Assembly (NCBI GenBank): GCA_029213065.1
Contig: JARGPH010000018.1
Span: 62,167 to 108,454, forward strand
Origin: Verrucomicrobiales bacterium
GTDB taxonomy: Bacteria; Verrucomicrobiota; Verrucomicrobiia; Verrucomicrobiales; DEV007
Direction: 5' to 3'
DNA: 46,288 bases
The translations under genes were made by a program, and so were the position numbers. Positions 1-6,868 of the stretch are shown here, piece by piece. The notes below the pieces were generated by a model. That model saw only the letters and a program-made list of their open reading frames with translations, was not told where the DNA came from and made no database searches. Numbering within the stretch: position 1 is the first letter of the stretch; each line of letters begins with the position of its first letter.

Positions 1-36
1 CCGGCGCCGGAATAAGAGATTTAATAAAGGTGAGTA
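1..36. other. window edge, short palindrome
   Basis: The window opens with a perfect 10-base palindrome (CCGGCGCCGG) followed by an A/T-rich stretch just past the stop of the first pseudopilin gene. It could be the remainder of a terminator stem for the leftward operon, but the rest of any such structure lies outside the window and no clear T-run is visible. Confidence 0.2.
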
Positions 37-432
37 TTACCAGCCGGTAAGTGAGGTTGGGTTGTGCTGGCTGTTGTCAGTTCCTGCAAGTGAGCAGGTG
101 AGGTAGGCAGTTCCGATAGCCGGCACAGCAGTTCCGTATGTGTAGGTTCCGCCTGATGCGCAGGTGGGATCCGTTTCGAGCATTTTGCCTGAACCGATGA
201 TGGTTGCTTTGGCGAGAGTGCTTGCAACACTGAGCTCGTAAAGGTTCTGGTAAGAGCGCACTGCTTTCTGAACGTTCGAGATGTTCAAGATGCACTTGGC
301 CCGGTTGGAACCTTCCTTATAAGCTGAAACACCGATGAAGAGAACGCTGATGAGTCCGAGAAGGACTGCGATAACAAGGGTCACTTCGATCAAGGTAAGT
401 CCAGCCTGCTTATTGATTTTTGTTAGTTTCAT
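37..432 (-). CDS. prepilin-type (pseudopilin) protein
   Basis: This is a 131-residue type IV pilin-like protein. The N-terminus shows a class III prepilin leader: a short basic segment (MKLTKINKQAG), then cleavage after Gly11 in AG|LTLIEVTLVIAV with Glu at +5, then a hydrophobic helix up to about residue 37 and a small soluble domain. The family is processed by a prepilin peptidase and assembled into a pilus or pseudopilus in the inner membrane and periplasm. Two Cys near the C-terminus (in DPTCAS and YLTCSL) could form the disulfide loop common in pilins. It lies 64 bases downstream of the PilT-like ATPase gene and is probably co-transcribed with it. No Shine-Dalgarno sequence is evident before its ATG. 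It is short for a major pilin, so a minor pilin or pseudopilin is likelier. Confidence 0.8.
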   Translation of the reverse strand: MKLTKINKQAGLTLIEVTLVIAVLLGLISVLFIGVSAYKEGSNRAKCILNISNVQKAVRSYQNLYELSVASTLAKATIIGSGKMLETDPTCASGGTYTYGTAVPAIGTAYLTCSLAGTDNSQHNPTSLTGW

Positions 433-496
433 TTTGCTATTTTATGTTGTTGTATTGTTAGGTGGTAATCCCCGTGGATTGCCACAGAACGTCTTA

Positions 497-1711
497 TCAG
501 CCCGCTTCCTGAATGAAGAGGAGGTCGTCTGCCTCTTCCTCGTTCATGCGGTTCATTTGAAATGCTTGATGTGAAATCTTTCCTGCGTTGAGCAGATTGG
601 TGAGGTTCTTATCCCATTCGATGTTGCCGCTGTGGCGGATTGCGTCTTCGAGGGATTTGGCTGCTCCGTCGTAGGAGGCGATGCCGGAACGAACAGAGGA
701 GCTGTTGTTCTGGAGGAATTCGTAGTTCAGGACCCGGCCATCGGATGTGGGAATCAACCCCTGGGAGAGGATGAACATGAGAATCTCGGAAAGGCGCCCG
801 AGAAGCGAACGGTGCTGTGCCTGGGGGAAGAATTCGAGGATACGGCTGAGTGTTTTAACCGCTCCGTTGGTGTGCAGTGTCGAGATAACAACGTGTCCCG
901 TTTGAGCCGCCTCGATCGCGATCTCCATCGTTTCGCGGTCACGAATCTCACCAAGGAGGATAACGTGGGGCGCTTTACGAAGGGCGTCTTTGAGTCCCTG
1001 CTTATAGGACCCGAGGTGCTTACCAACTTCCTGCTGGGTTGTGAAACCGGGGGCAGGGATGAGTTTGCCCTCGGGCGTTTTGTGAGAGAGATATTTTGAA
1101 TAGCGATACTCAATAGGATCCTCAATCGTCACGATGTGGCGGGGATAGTTCTGGCGAAGCCAGTCGAGAATCGCGGCGAGAGTTGTTGATTTTCCCGAAC
1201 CGGTCTGGCCGGTCACGAGTCCAAAGCCCTGGCGGCGCGTCATGCAATCGCGGATTGCCATGATCGTGTCCGGTGCGAGACCGAGAGTGTCAAGCTCAGC
1301 GATCTCGTCGCTGAGAATACGGGCGGTAACTCCGGGGCCGGAAGTGCTGAGGTGGGCCTGGACCCTCATCCTTCCGGAGATAGTTCCGTCGGGGAGGGGG
1401 AAACCCTCGGTGCTGAAGTCGGCGACCTTGTCTTCGATCAGCCTGGCTTCAACATCTTTCTGATTCTGAAGCTTGGCGGTCTCTCCCATCGTCTCGCCGT
1501 CCTGCTTGCTGTAGAGGTATTTCACGACGCTCATTACAGTGTCAGGAGAAACGAGGCCGAGGCTGCTGATGATCTCAAGGCCCTGCTTGGTGTGGCAGTA
1601 GACAGCAGACTCACTCCGAATCTGAATATCGGAGATAGAGTTTGCACCTGCGGCAGAGAAAATCTCTTTCATCACATGGTGTGCTTGGGCTGTCTCGTCT
1701 TGAGAAATCAT
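497..1711 (-). CDS. PilT-like type IV pilus ATPase
   Basis: This 404-residue protein is a secretion/retraction ATPase of the PilT/GspE superfamily, which powers pilus disassembly from the cytoplasmic face. Visible motifs are Walker A GQTGSGKS (168-175), Asp box TIEDPIEY (195-202), Walker B-type HVILLGEIRD (249-258) and His box TGHVVISTLHTN (271-282). The order and spacing fit PilT better than PilB because the protein is short and lacks a Cys4 zinc motif. It is unusual in having an extra segment of about a dozen residues (SHKTPEGKLIPAPG, 209-222) between the Asp box and the conserved QEVG, and in lacking a recognisable AIRNLIRE motif near the C-terminus. It may be a cassette-specific PilT paralog. 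No PilB, PilC, PilM-Q or prepilin peptidase gene is in the window, so those must be encoded elsewhere. Confidence 0.85.
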   Translation of the reverse strand: MISQDETAQAHHVMKEIFSAAGANSISDIQIRSESAVYCHTKQGLEIISSLGLVSPDTVMSVVKYLYSKQDGETMGETAKLQNQKDVEARLIEDKVADFSTEGFPLPDGTISGRMRVQAHLSTSGPGVTARILSDEIAELDTLGLAPDTIMAIRDCMTRRQGFGLVTGQTGSGKSTTLAAILDWLRQNYPRHIVTIEDPIEYRYSKYLSHKTPEGKLIPAPGFTTQQEVGKHLGSYKQGLKDALRKAPHVILLGEIRDRETMEIAIEAAQTGHVVISTLHTNGAVKTLSRILEFFPQAQHRSLLGRLSEILMFILSQGLIPTSDGRVLNYEFLQNNSSSVRSGIASYDGAAKSLEDAIRHSGNIEWDKNLTNLLNAGKISHQAFQMNRMNEEEADDLLFIQEAG

Positions 1712-1820
1712 TTCAGTTGTATACTTGTAACAGTAATTATGGTTTTTATTAAAATCAACAGTAATTTCACTATAATTAATAATATTTTTAAAATTTATTT
1801 AAAGTTTAAAAATATTTATT
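1712..1820 (-). promoter_or_regulatory. A/T-rich upstream region of the PilT-like gene
   Basis: This 109-base gap between the His-rich gene and the PilT-like gene is extremely A/T-rich, in sharp contrast with the flanking coding DNA. That is what a leftward promoter region would look like. I could not settle on one -35/-10 pair with good spacing, so this is only a likely promoter zone separating the ABC transcription unit from pilT and the last pilin. Confidence 0.35.
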
Positions 1821-2945
1821 TTACGGGATTTCGATGCCGCCAATAACAGTGCTTTTTTCGCCGTCGGCGGTGCGCTCCTCGGCCCTGGCAATCATGGCGT
1901 CGAACTGCTCGAAGCTCTTGAGTGCGAAGCGGCTGCGGGATTCGATCTCAAGCTGTCGCTTCATGGGCACAGCATTCCATGTCCCCTTATTCAGCGCTTT
2001 TTCCTGTAGCGTTGCAAATTGACTGAGGCAGTAGGCGACGCGGTTTCGGTGGCTCTTCAGCGTCTCCGTCGGGAGTTTCCCGCTTGTTTCCGTAGCGTCT
2101 TCTGATTCGAGGAAATAGAGATTGGATGCGGCTGCCGCCGCTGTGAGCCAGGCCTCCGGATCCTCTTTCTCCTGCGAGATTACCTGGAGGGTGTGTTCGG
2201 CAATGGTTTTCGCATGACGTCTACTGTGCTCAGTGCCGCCGAATTCATGCGCCGTCAGGAAGAGGTGATAAGAGTTGTAGGCACCGTAATGGCTTGGATC
2301 CATTTTGTAACTGCGCAGCAGCATCTCCTCGACGTCTTTCTTCACCTTGGCGAGATGACCGGAACTCAGTGATCTGGGATTAGTCCTCTTGTAGCGAATG
2401 ATGGAGGCATTCTGGAGCCACTCTTTCGGTGTGGAACCGAGGAGGTGGAAGCCGTCATCCCCGGATACGGAGTGATGTGCGTGGTCGTGATCTCCGTGGT
2501 CGTGTCCCTCATGATCACCGTGGTCATGGGCATCGTGAGTATGGTCGTGACCTTCGTGATCATGATCATCGTGCGCATGATCGTGACCTTCGTGATCGGA
2601 TTCCTCTTCGATATTGCCCGATTCGTCGACGTGAAAGGTGAATGTGTCGGAGCTGTCGCCGTGGCTGCATGTTTCGCCGGGGGCGTGGTCGTGTCCGCAG
2701 TCCGGTCCGCAGCCGCCTGTGCCATGGGGAGTGATTTGCTCGACGCCCATGTGCCAAACCCGGTCAATCGTGGATTCGGAGAGGCGGGCGAGGAGTTTAC
2801 CGAAGGCGGATCGCTGGATCGCCATGGGATTCTGATCGGTTGCGAGCTTTCCGTTTCGGTGGAGCGATGCCGTGCTCAGACCGGAGAGGGCGGTGCCGGC
2901 TATGGCGAGCAGCGCTATGCAGATGGGAGTCGAGACGGATTTCAT
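1821..2945 (-). CDS. exported histidine-rich protein with C-terminal helical domain
   Basis: I do not recognise this 374-residue protein. It starts with a hydrophobic segment (about residues 7-26) that looks like a signal peptide or anchor. A Cys/His cluster follows (CGPDCGHDH and CSH, 79-95), then a run of 18 His among 41 residues (118-158; bases 2472-2594) in GHDH/HDH repeats. The remaining ~200 residues are helical with an uneven TPR-like feel and no clear enzyme motif. His/Asp tracts of this type bind zinc, nickel or copper. The start overlaps the permease stop (ATGA), so the gene is translationally coupled to the ABC permease and ATPase. A metal-sensing or metal-buffering partner of that transporter is plausible but inferred only from composition and context. 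Confidence 0.75.
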   Translation of the reverse strand: MKSVSTPICIALLAIAGTALSGLSTASLHRNGKLATDQNPMAIQRSAFGKLLARLSESTIDRVWHMGVEQITPHGTGGCGPDCGHDHAPGETCSHGDSSDTFTFHVDESGNIEEESDHEGHDHAHDDHDHEGHDHTHDAHDHGDHEGHDHGDHDHAHHSVSGDDGFHLLGSTPKEWLQNASIIRYKRTNPRSLSSGHLAKVKKDVEEMLLRSYKMDPSHYGAYNSYHLFLTAHEFGGTEHSRRHAKTIAEHTLQVISQEKEDPEAWLTAAAAASNLYFLESEDATETSGKLPTETLKSHRNRVAYCLSQFATLQEKALNKGTWNAVPMKRQLEIESRSRFALKSFEQFDAMIARAEERTADGEKSTVIGGIEIP

Positions 2946-3703
2946 TTGGTTTCGCGGTAAAGAGCGTAGGAAATTGCAGTGATCACCATTCCGATTCCTG
3001 CGAGGTAGAATGAAATTTGCAGCAGCTCTGATCCCGTAAGGGCGCCCAGTTTGAAAACGAGACGGGAGGTCAGGTCTGAGAGGTGGTAGTGGGGGGAGAG
3101 CAGGTAAACGATGTTGAGAATCGGATTTGAGTTGTCCGCGAGAAACACTTCCAGATACTGAATGCCGAAAAGTCCGTAGAGAGCGATTCCGATGGTGATG
3201 GCGTAGGCCGCAGCTCCGTTGAGCCGTGTTCCGAGGCTTATCGCAAGCGTCAGAAGGGGCGTCACGACGAGGAAGAACAGCAGTGCGTACTGGAGATTCG
3301 TGATCAACCAGTGCTTCGCCTCAATTGAGTCACCGGGCATCGCCGTGAAAGTGCTGATGGCAAATCCAATGGCGAGGAAGCCTGTGAAAATCGTGAAACA
3401 GCTGAGCCATACCTGGCCGATTTGTTTGCGACGCGAGACACCGAGTGTCTTGAAATAGGTGAACAAGCCCTGTGAGGCCCATTTGTCACCGATCATGGCA
3501 CCCTGGAAGAGGAGCCAGCTCAGTGCTGAAACCCAAACCAGCATCCAGGCTGTCTGGGCCCGGGCGGGTTCGAGGAGTGTCGGCTTCGTTTCCCACGGCG
3601 TCATCATTGGAAGCACGAAGGGAAGGATAAGGATTAAAGCCGCGAAGATAGCAAAGGTCTTCCGCGAAAGAATCGATGCGAGTGTCAGTTTATAGAGTTC
3701 CAT
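2942..3703 (-). CDS. ABC-2 type transporter permease
   Basis: This 253-residue inner-membrane protein has about six predicted transmembrane helices (near residues 15-34, 52-70, 98-120, 137-157, 164-183 and 228-248). That is the usual topology and length of an ABC-2 type permease, which pairs as a dimer with a separate ATPase to export a substrate. No substrate-specific motif is visible. It lies 24 bases after the ATPase gene and overlaps the next start by four bases (ATGA), so the three genes form one unit. Periplasm-facing acidic and His residues (LSPHYHLSD, 202-210) are notable beside a His-rich partner, but prove nothing about metals. The substrate remains open. Confidence 0.8.
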   Translation of the reverse strand: MELYKLTLASILSRKTFAIFAALILILPFVLPMMTPWETKPTLLEPARAQTAWMLVWVSALSWLLFQGAMIGDKWASQGLFTYFKTLGVSRRKQIGQVWLSCFTIFTGFLAIGFAISTFTAMPGDSIEAKHWLITNLQYALLFFLVVTPLLTLAISLGTRLNGAAAYAITIGIALYGLFGIQYLEVFLADNSNPILNIVYLLSPHYHLSDLTSRLVFKLGALTGSELLQISFYLAGIGMVITAISYALYRETK

Positions 3704-3727
3704 GGTTGGCAGAGGTGGGTAGAAATT

Positions 3728-4420
3728 CTAGTTGAGAGTTTTGCGGGCTTCGAGCCAGTCGAGTGAGCCTTTGACCTGAATTTGTTCGAGACGCCCTTCG
3801 CGGATCATGATGGCTGAATCCGCCTTCAGGGTGGGTTCGTCGGGGTGGACGCAGACGAGCCTCACGATGGAGTCTTCGTTTTCAGTCCAGATCGCATCGA
3901 CCTTTTCCCGCGCTGCAAAATCGAGACCTGAGAATGGCTCATCGAGCAGGAGAATCTGAGGGCCCCGGTTGTGGGCGCGAGCCTCGGCGACGACCAGAGC
4001 CACCTTCTGACGGTTGCCTTTGGAGAGCTTCCCGTAGGGCTTTTCAATGTCCAACTCGATGGTGTCGGCCATCGAATGAGCAAAGCTCAGCTGATCGTTC
4101 TTAAAGAGAGCTTTGAAGAGGTGACGGGTCTTCAGTTCGTCGTCGAACCTGAGATCCTCGTCGACGAACTGAACGGTGCCGATCAAAGCGATTTTTCCCT
4201 TAATCGAAGGGATAATGCCGGCGATCGTTTTCAGCAGGGTTGTTTTCCCCCGGCCGTTTCGGGCGAGGAGAAGGTGCCGGCCTTTGCTGAGCTCGATGGC
4301 TTTCGTCGCTTCTGCGAGGAGAACATTCTCCCGGTTTCCGCTGAAGCGACCGGGGCGATAACCGATCTGAAAGCTGTCAGGAACGGTGACGAGGGGAAGG
4401 TGATGGCTGTCCTTGTTCAT
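3728..4420 (-). CDS. ABC transporter ATP-binding protein
   Basis: This 230-residue nucleotide-binding subunit has all the core motifs: Walker A ARNGRGKTT (53-61), ABC signature LSKGN (132-136), Walker B ILLLDEP (156-162), D-loop SGLD (164-167) and switch His192. It would drive the permease encoded immediately downstream. The Walker A begins with Ala instead of Gly, and the signature is LSKGN in place of LSGGQ; both are tolerated in ABC-2 export ATPases. The N-terminal ~45 residues are matched by a decayed copy at 6577-6729, between the two large PilX-like genes, so this gene once existed in two copies. A good sigma70-type promoter lies just upstream. Confidence 0.88.
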   Translation of the reverse strand: MNKDSHHLPLVTVPDSFQIGYRPGRFSGNRENVLLAEATKAIELSKGRHLLLARNGRGKTTLLKTIAGIIPSIKGKIALIGTVQFVDEDLRFDDELKTRHLFKALFKNDQLSFAHSMADTIELDIEKPYGKLSKGNRQKVALVVAEARAHNRGPQILLLDEPFSGLDFAAREKVDAIWTENEDSIVRLVCVHPDEPTLKADSAIMIREGRLEQIQVKGSLDWLEARKTLN

Positions 4421-4442
4421 TATAGGTGTTATAATTATGGTT

Positions 4443-4470
4443 AATATAACAAATATAACGTGTCGGTCAA
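4443..4470 (-). promoter_or_regulatory. predicted sigma70-type promoter of the ABC/His-rich operon
   Basis: On the minus strand a TTGACC hexamer (4470-4465) and a TATATT hexamer (4448-4443) are separated by 16 bases, in an A/T-rich gap. The predicted transcription start would be near 4436, giving a 5' leader of under 20 bases before the ATPase ATG. Hexamer quality and location support a promoter; no expression evidence is available. Confidence 0.5.
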
Positions 4471-4525
4471 AAAAATATTACGAAAACTTTATAATTTATA
4501 GAAATTGTAATTCAGGAAGACGATT

Positions 4526-6529
4526 CTAATGAATCTCCTCGATGGTGACGAGCCAGTTCATCTGGTATACCGGGGGAAGTTCGGCGGGGCTCCTGAGCGA
4601 TTTTAAATCTGCTCGAATTTTGTCACCGGTGAGATCCCTCTCGCCTGCACCCTGGATGTCGAGCGGGTTCACGACTTTGCTCTGGTCAATCTCGAGACTG
4701 TTCAGTTGTCCTTCAATTTTAACGCGTCCCTCCACATCATTTGTTTCGCCGAACCGTTTCTCAGGAGCAAAGAGCGAGAGAGGAGGGTAGAAGTCAGAAC
4801 CTGCAGTGATGCCGGAATTGTCGGGAGGAGGCAGCGTGAAGGTGTTGAGTGATTCGCCAACATACATTCGCAGGTTGGTAACAACCGAAAGGCCATTGGA
4901 GAAGGGGCGTAGATCTTTGCCTCCCCGGAGCGTAATCGCCATATCCTTCAAATCGACAGGACCGTTTTCTCCGATTTTTTCATTTTCATCGGGCTCCGCA
5001 ACAAGATGTAATGAATTATTTTCGGTCTCATCCGCGGCGTCTCCGAGGGATGCCAGGAATGCGGGAATACGATCGATGTTTGTGATTAACGCGATTTTCG
5101 TGTCTTCAAGAATTTCCGTTTGGAAGGGAAATGAATCACCTCCCGGACTCTGCTCCGTTGGCCAATTGGAGGCCCGGTTGTAGGTCTTTGTTTGCGTGCC
5201 CCCGGAATCATCACGGTAGGTAAACTCAAATTCAATTGGAACGGGAGATTCGGCTGAACTCACTTCGGTTACGTTCACTGTCATCTCTGTGTTATTGGCA
5301 GGGCGGCTGTAGTCATGCCAGCCGGTGGGGGAAAGGCGCAAACTGCGGTTTCCATCTGATTTCTTCAGGAGACTGTCAGCACCCTGGTTGATCGGAATGA
5401 AGGCAACCTTGCCAATGTTTCCTCCCTGAGATGCGGCATGGAAATCGCTCTGAGAGTTGAGGGCTCGTTTCTCACGTTCTCCCAGAGCGTCGAAATCTGC
5501 TTCGATCGCCGTTCCGTCAATTGTCGTCGTTCCGTTGATGGAGACTTCCGTGCCCGCTGCGAGCGAGCCACCTGTCAGGTCGAATGTGCCTCTCGTTTGG
5601 ATTTCGTCGGCATAAACACCACCTTCAACAGAGATGTTCTCCCAGTCCTCGCCGTTGCTGTGACGTCCAAGCTGCAACGCGGTGGCAGCGGAAAGCGGGA
5701 TTTGAGAGGGGACCTCATAAATAGAGAGGACGTAGGACTTTTTCACAGAGGCGATTTGGGTGATGGATTCGTTGTCGGTGCCGAAATTCAAAGAGAAAAT
5801 CCACCAGTTGCGTTTCGCGACGAAGAGTTCGCCGGGGCGCTTATAACCGAATTTGATGTCGGGATACTGAAGGAGATTGAAGTCGGGATAGAGATCCGGG
5901 GAGAGTGAGAGTCCCTTCTGATACCAGTTCACATAGGTCTTGCTGCGCGAAATAATGGGATACCTCTTGTCGAGGAGGTAATCGGAATAGCTCAGACGCA
6001 GCGCGGCCGGTACCTGTGAGCCCACTGCCGGATCTCCCAGCATGATGTATTCCCACCAGTTGCCGCCGTTGACATGGTTAAAGGTGGCGTCTCGCGTTTC
6101 AGCGGGTGCGACGACGAACTCCTCCATCTTTGTAAAGTCGAGTTGCCCGGTGTTCGCGGAGAGGGCATCGCTCAGGCTGAGTGCATCAATGAGCTCAGGT
6201 GCGATCGATTCATCTGCGTTGGCGAGCTCGGCAGCGTCTTTGAAAATCTGATTCCAGGTATACTGGCTGGCGTTAGCCTGTGAGCCCGACTTCATCGCAC
6301 CAATCGCCTTGTTGGGAACGATCTGGATCAGTGCGTTCAGCATCGCATCCTCTTTCTGTGAGTAGTCCTGTTTAACTTGCGCTCTCGCTTGCGTTTGTGT
6401 GCTCGTGAGATTTCCGCGCAGCGCAAACGTGGTCATCGCGATAATGATCAAAGAAACGCCGGCTACGACGACGAAGGTGGTGTAGCCGTCCTGACGCCGA
6501 AGTGAATTGTGTTTTCTGAGTGGTTTCAT
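4526..6529 (-). CDS. large PilX-like pilus-associated protein, copy 2 of tandem pair
   Basis: This 667-residue protein has a basic N-terminus, one hydrophobic helix (about residues 17-40) and a long exported domain. The start (RRQDGYTTFVVVAG) resembles PilX-type minor pilins: a Gly before the helix but no Glu at +5. It is followed by a polar ALRGNLTSTQTQAR segment. It is a close paralog of the upstream 671-residue protein; the middle (for example YLLDKRYPIIS, PDLYPDFNLLQYPDIKFGY and the RNWWIFSLNFG block) and the C-terminal LPPVYQMNWLVTIEEI end are nearly the same, while the region after the 'GLSVVTNLR' block differs more. Within a cassette of pseudopilins it may be an exposed tip or surface subunit. 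It resembles the large members of verrucomicrobial prepilin cassettes, but I could not confirm a family. Confidence 0.8.
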   Translation of the reverse strand: MKPLRKHNSLRRQDGYTTFVVVAGVSLIIIAMTTFALRGNLTSTQTQARAQVKQDYSQKEDAMLNALIQIVPNKAIGAMKSGSQANASQYTWNQIFKDAAELANADESIAPELIDALSLSDALSANTGQLDFTKMEEFVVAPAETRDATFNHVNGGNWWEYIMLGDPAVGSQVPAALRLSYSDYLLDKRYPIISRSKTYVNWYQKGLSLSPDLYPDFNLLQYPDIKFGYKRPGELFVAKRNWWIFSLNFGTDNESITQIASVKKSYVLSIYEVPSQIPLSAATALQLGRHSNGEDWENISVEGGVYADEIQTRGTFDLTGGSLAAGTEVSINGTTTIDGTAIEADFDALGEREKRALNSQSDFHAASQGGNIGKVAFIPINQGADSLLKKSDGNRSLRLSPTGWHDYSRPANNTEMTVNVTEVSSAESPVPIEFEFTYRDDSGGTQTKTYNRASNWPTEQSPGGDSFPFQTEILEDTKIALITNIDRIPAFLASLGDAADETENNSLHLVAEPDENEKIGENGPVDLKDMAITLRGGKDLRPFSNGLSVVTNLRMYVGESLNTFTLPPPDNSGITAGSDFYPPLSLFAPEKRFGETNDVEGRVKIEGQLNSLEIDQSKVVNPLDIQGAGERDLTGDKIRADLKSLRSPAELPPVYQMNWLVTIEEIH

Positions 6530-6868
6530 GCCGGTCTTCGCGGGTAGGTGATCTCTCTTAGATGGGAGTATGTGTGTCAGCTGATTTGAGATTCACGGTT
6601 GTGGGCAAGGGCTTTCAGAAGCAAGCCGTTCCCGGTGCGGGGAAGGAGAAGCCAACGGACCGGCCCGATCGGGAGTGATAGAGCGGCGAGCTTGAGGTTC
6701 TCCCGGCTGCCGCTGGAGCGGTCGGGGTGCTACCTGATTTAAAAATTGAGGGGAGGAATCAGCGATGGAGGGAGGTTATTCTTGCGCTATTGCGTCTTTG
6801 GATTTGCTATAGAAGGAGGAGGAGTCGGAAGGTTGGGTTGAAAATGTCGATACAGGACAGGGGCGCTT
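6530..6868 (-). other. intergenic gap with duplication scar
   Basis: This 339-base stretch separates the tandem large paralogs. It has no intact gene. Its central part (6577-6729) encodes, on the minus strand, a recognisable but decayed N-terminal piece of the ABC ATPase found downstream of the second paralog. The right part, 6740-6868, is purine-rich on the plus strand and shows nothing I can assign. Confidence 0.7.
6577..6729 (-). pseudogene. decayed fragment of ABC ATPase gene
   Basis: Reading the minus strand from 6729 gives 50 open codons beginning HPDRSSGSREN and continuing through VRWLLLPRTGNGLLLKALA before a TGA. This lines up with residues 23-68 of the intact ATPase (RPGRFSGNREN ... 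GRHLLLARNGRGKTTLLKTIAG). Shared residues include P, R, SG, REN, LLL, the R.G.G spacing and LLK..A. The Walker A has lost its GKTT core, a TAG precedes the homologous segment in frame, and the remaining ~160 residues are gone, so it cannot make a working ATPase. The location between two paralogs, in the same relative position as the intact ATPase after the second paralog, shows a tandem duplication of a two-gene unit followed by decay. Confidence 0.75.

Noticed and set aside
6530-6868. a complete ABC ATPase gene between the large paralogs
   Set aside because: Only ~45 residues match, the Walker A core is gone, and a stop precedes and follows; it is a remnant.
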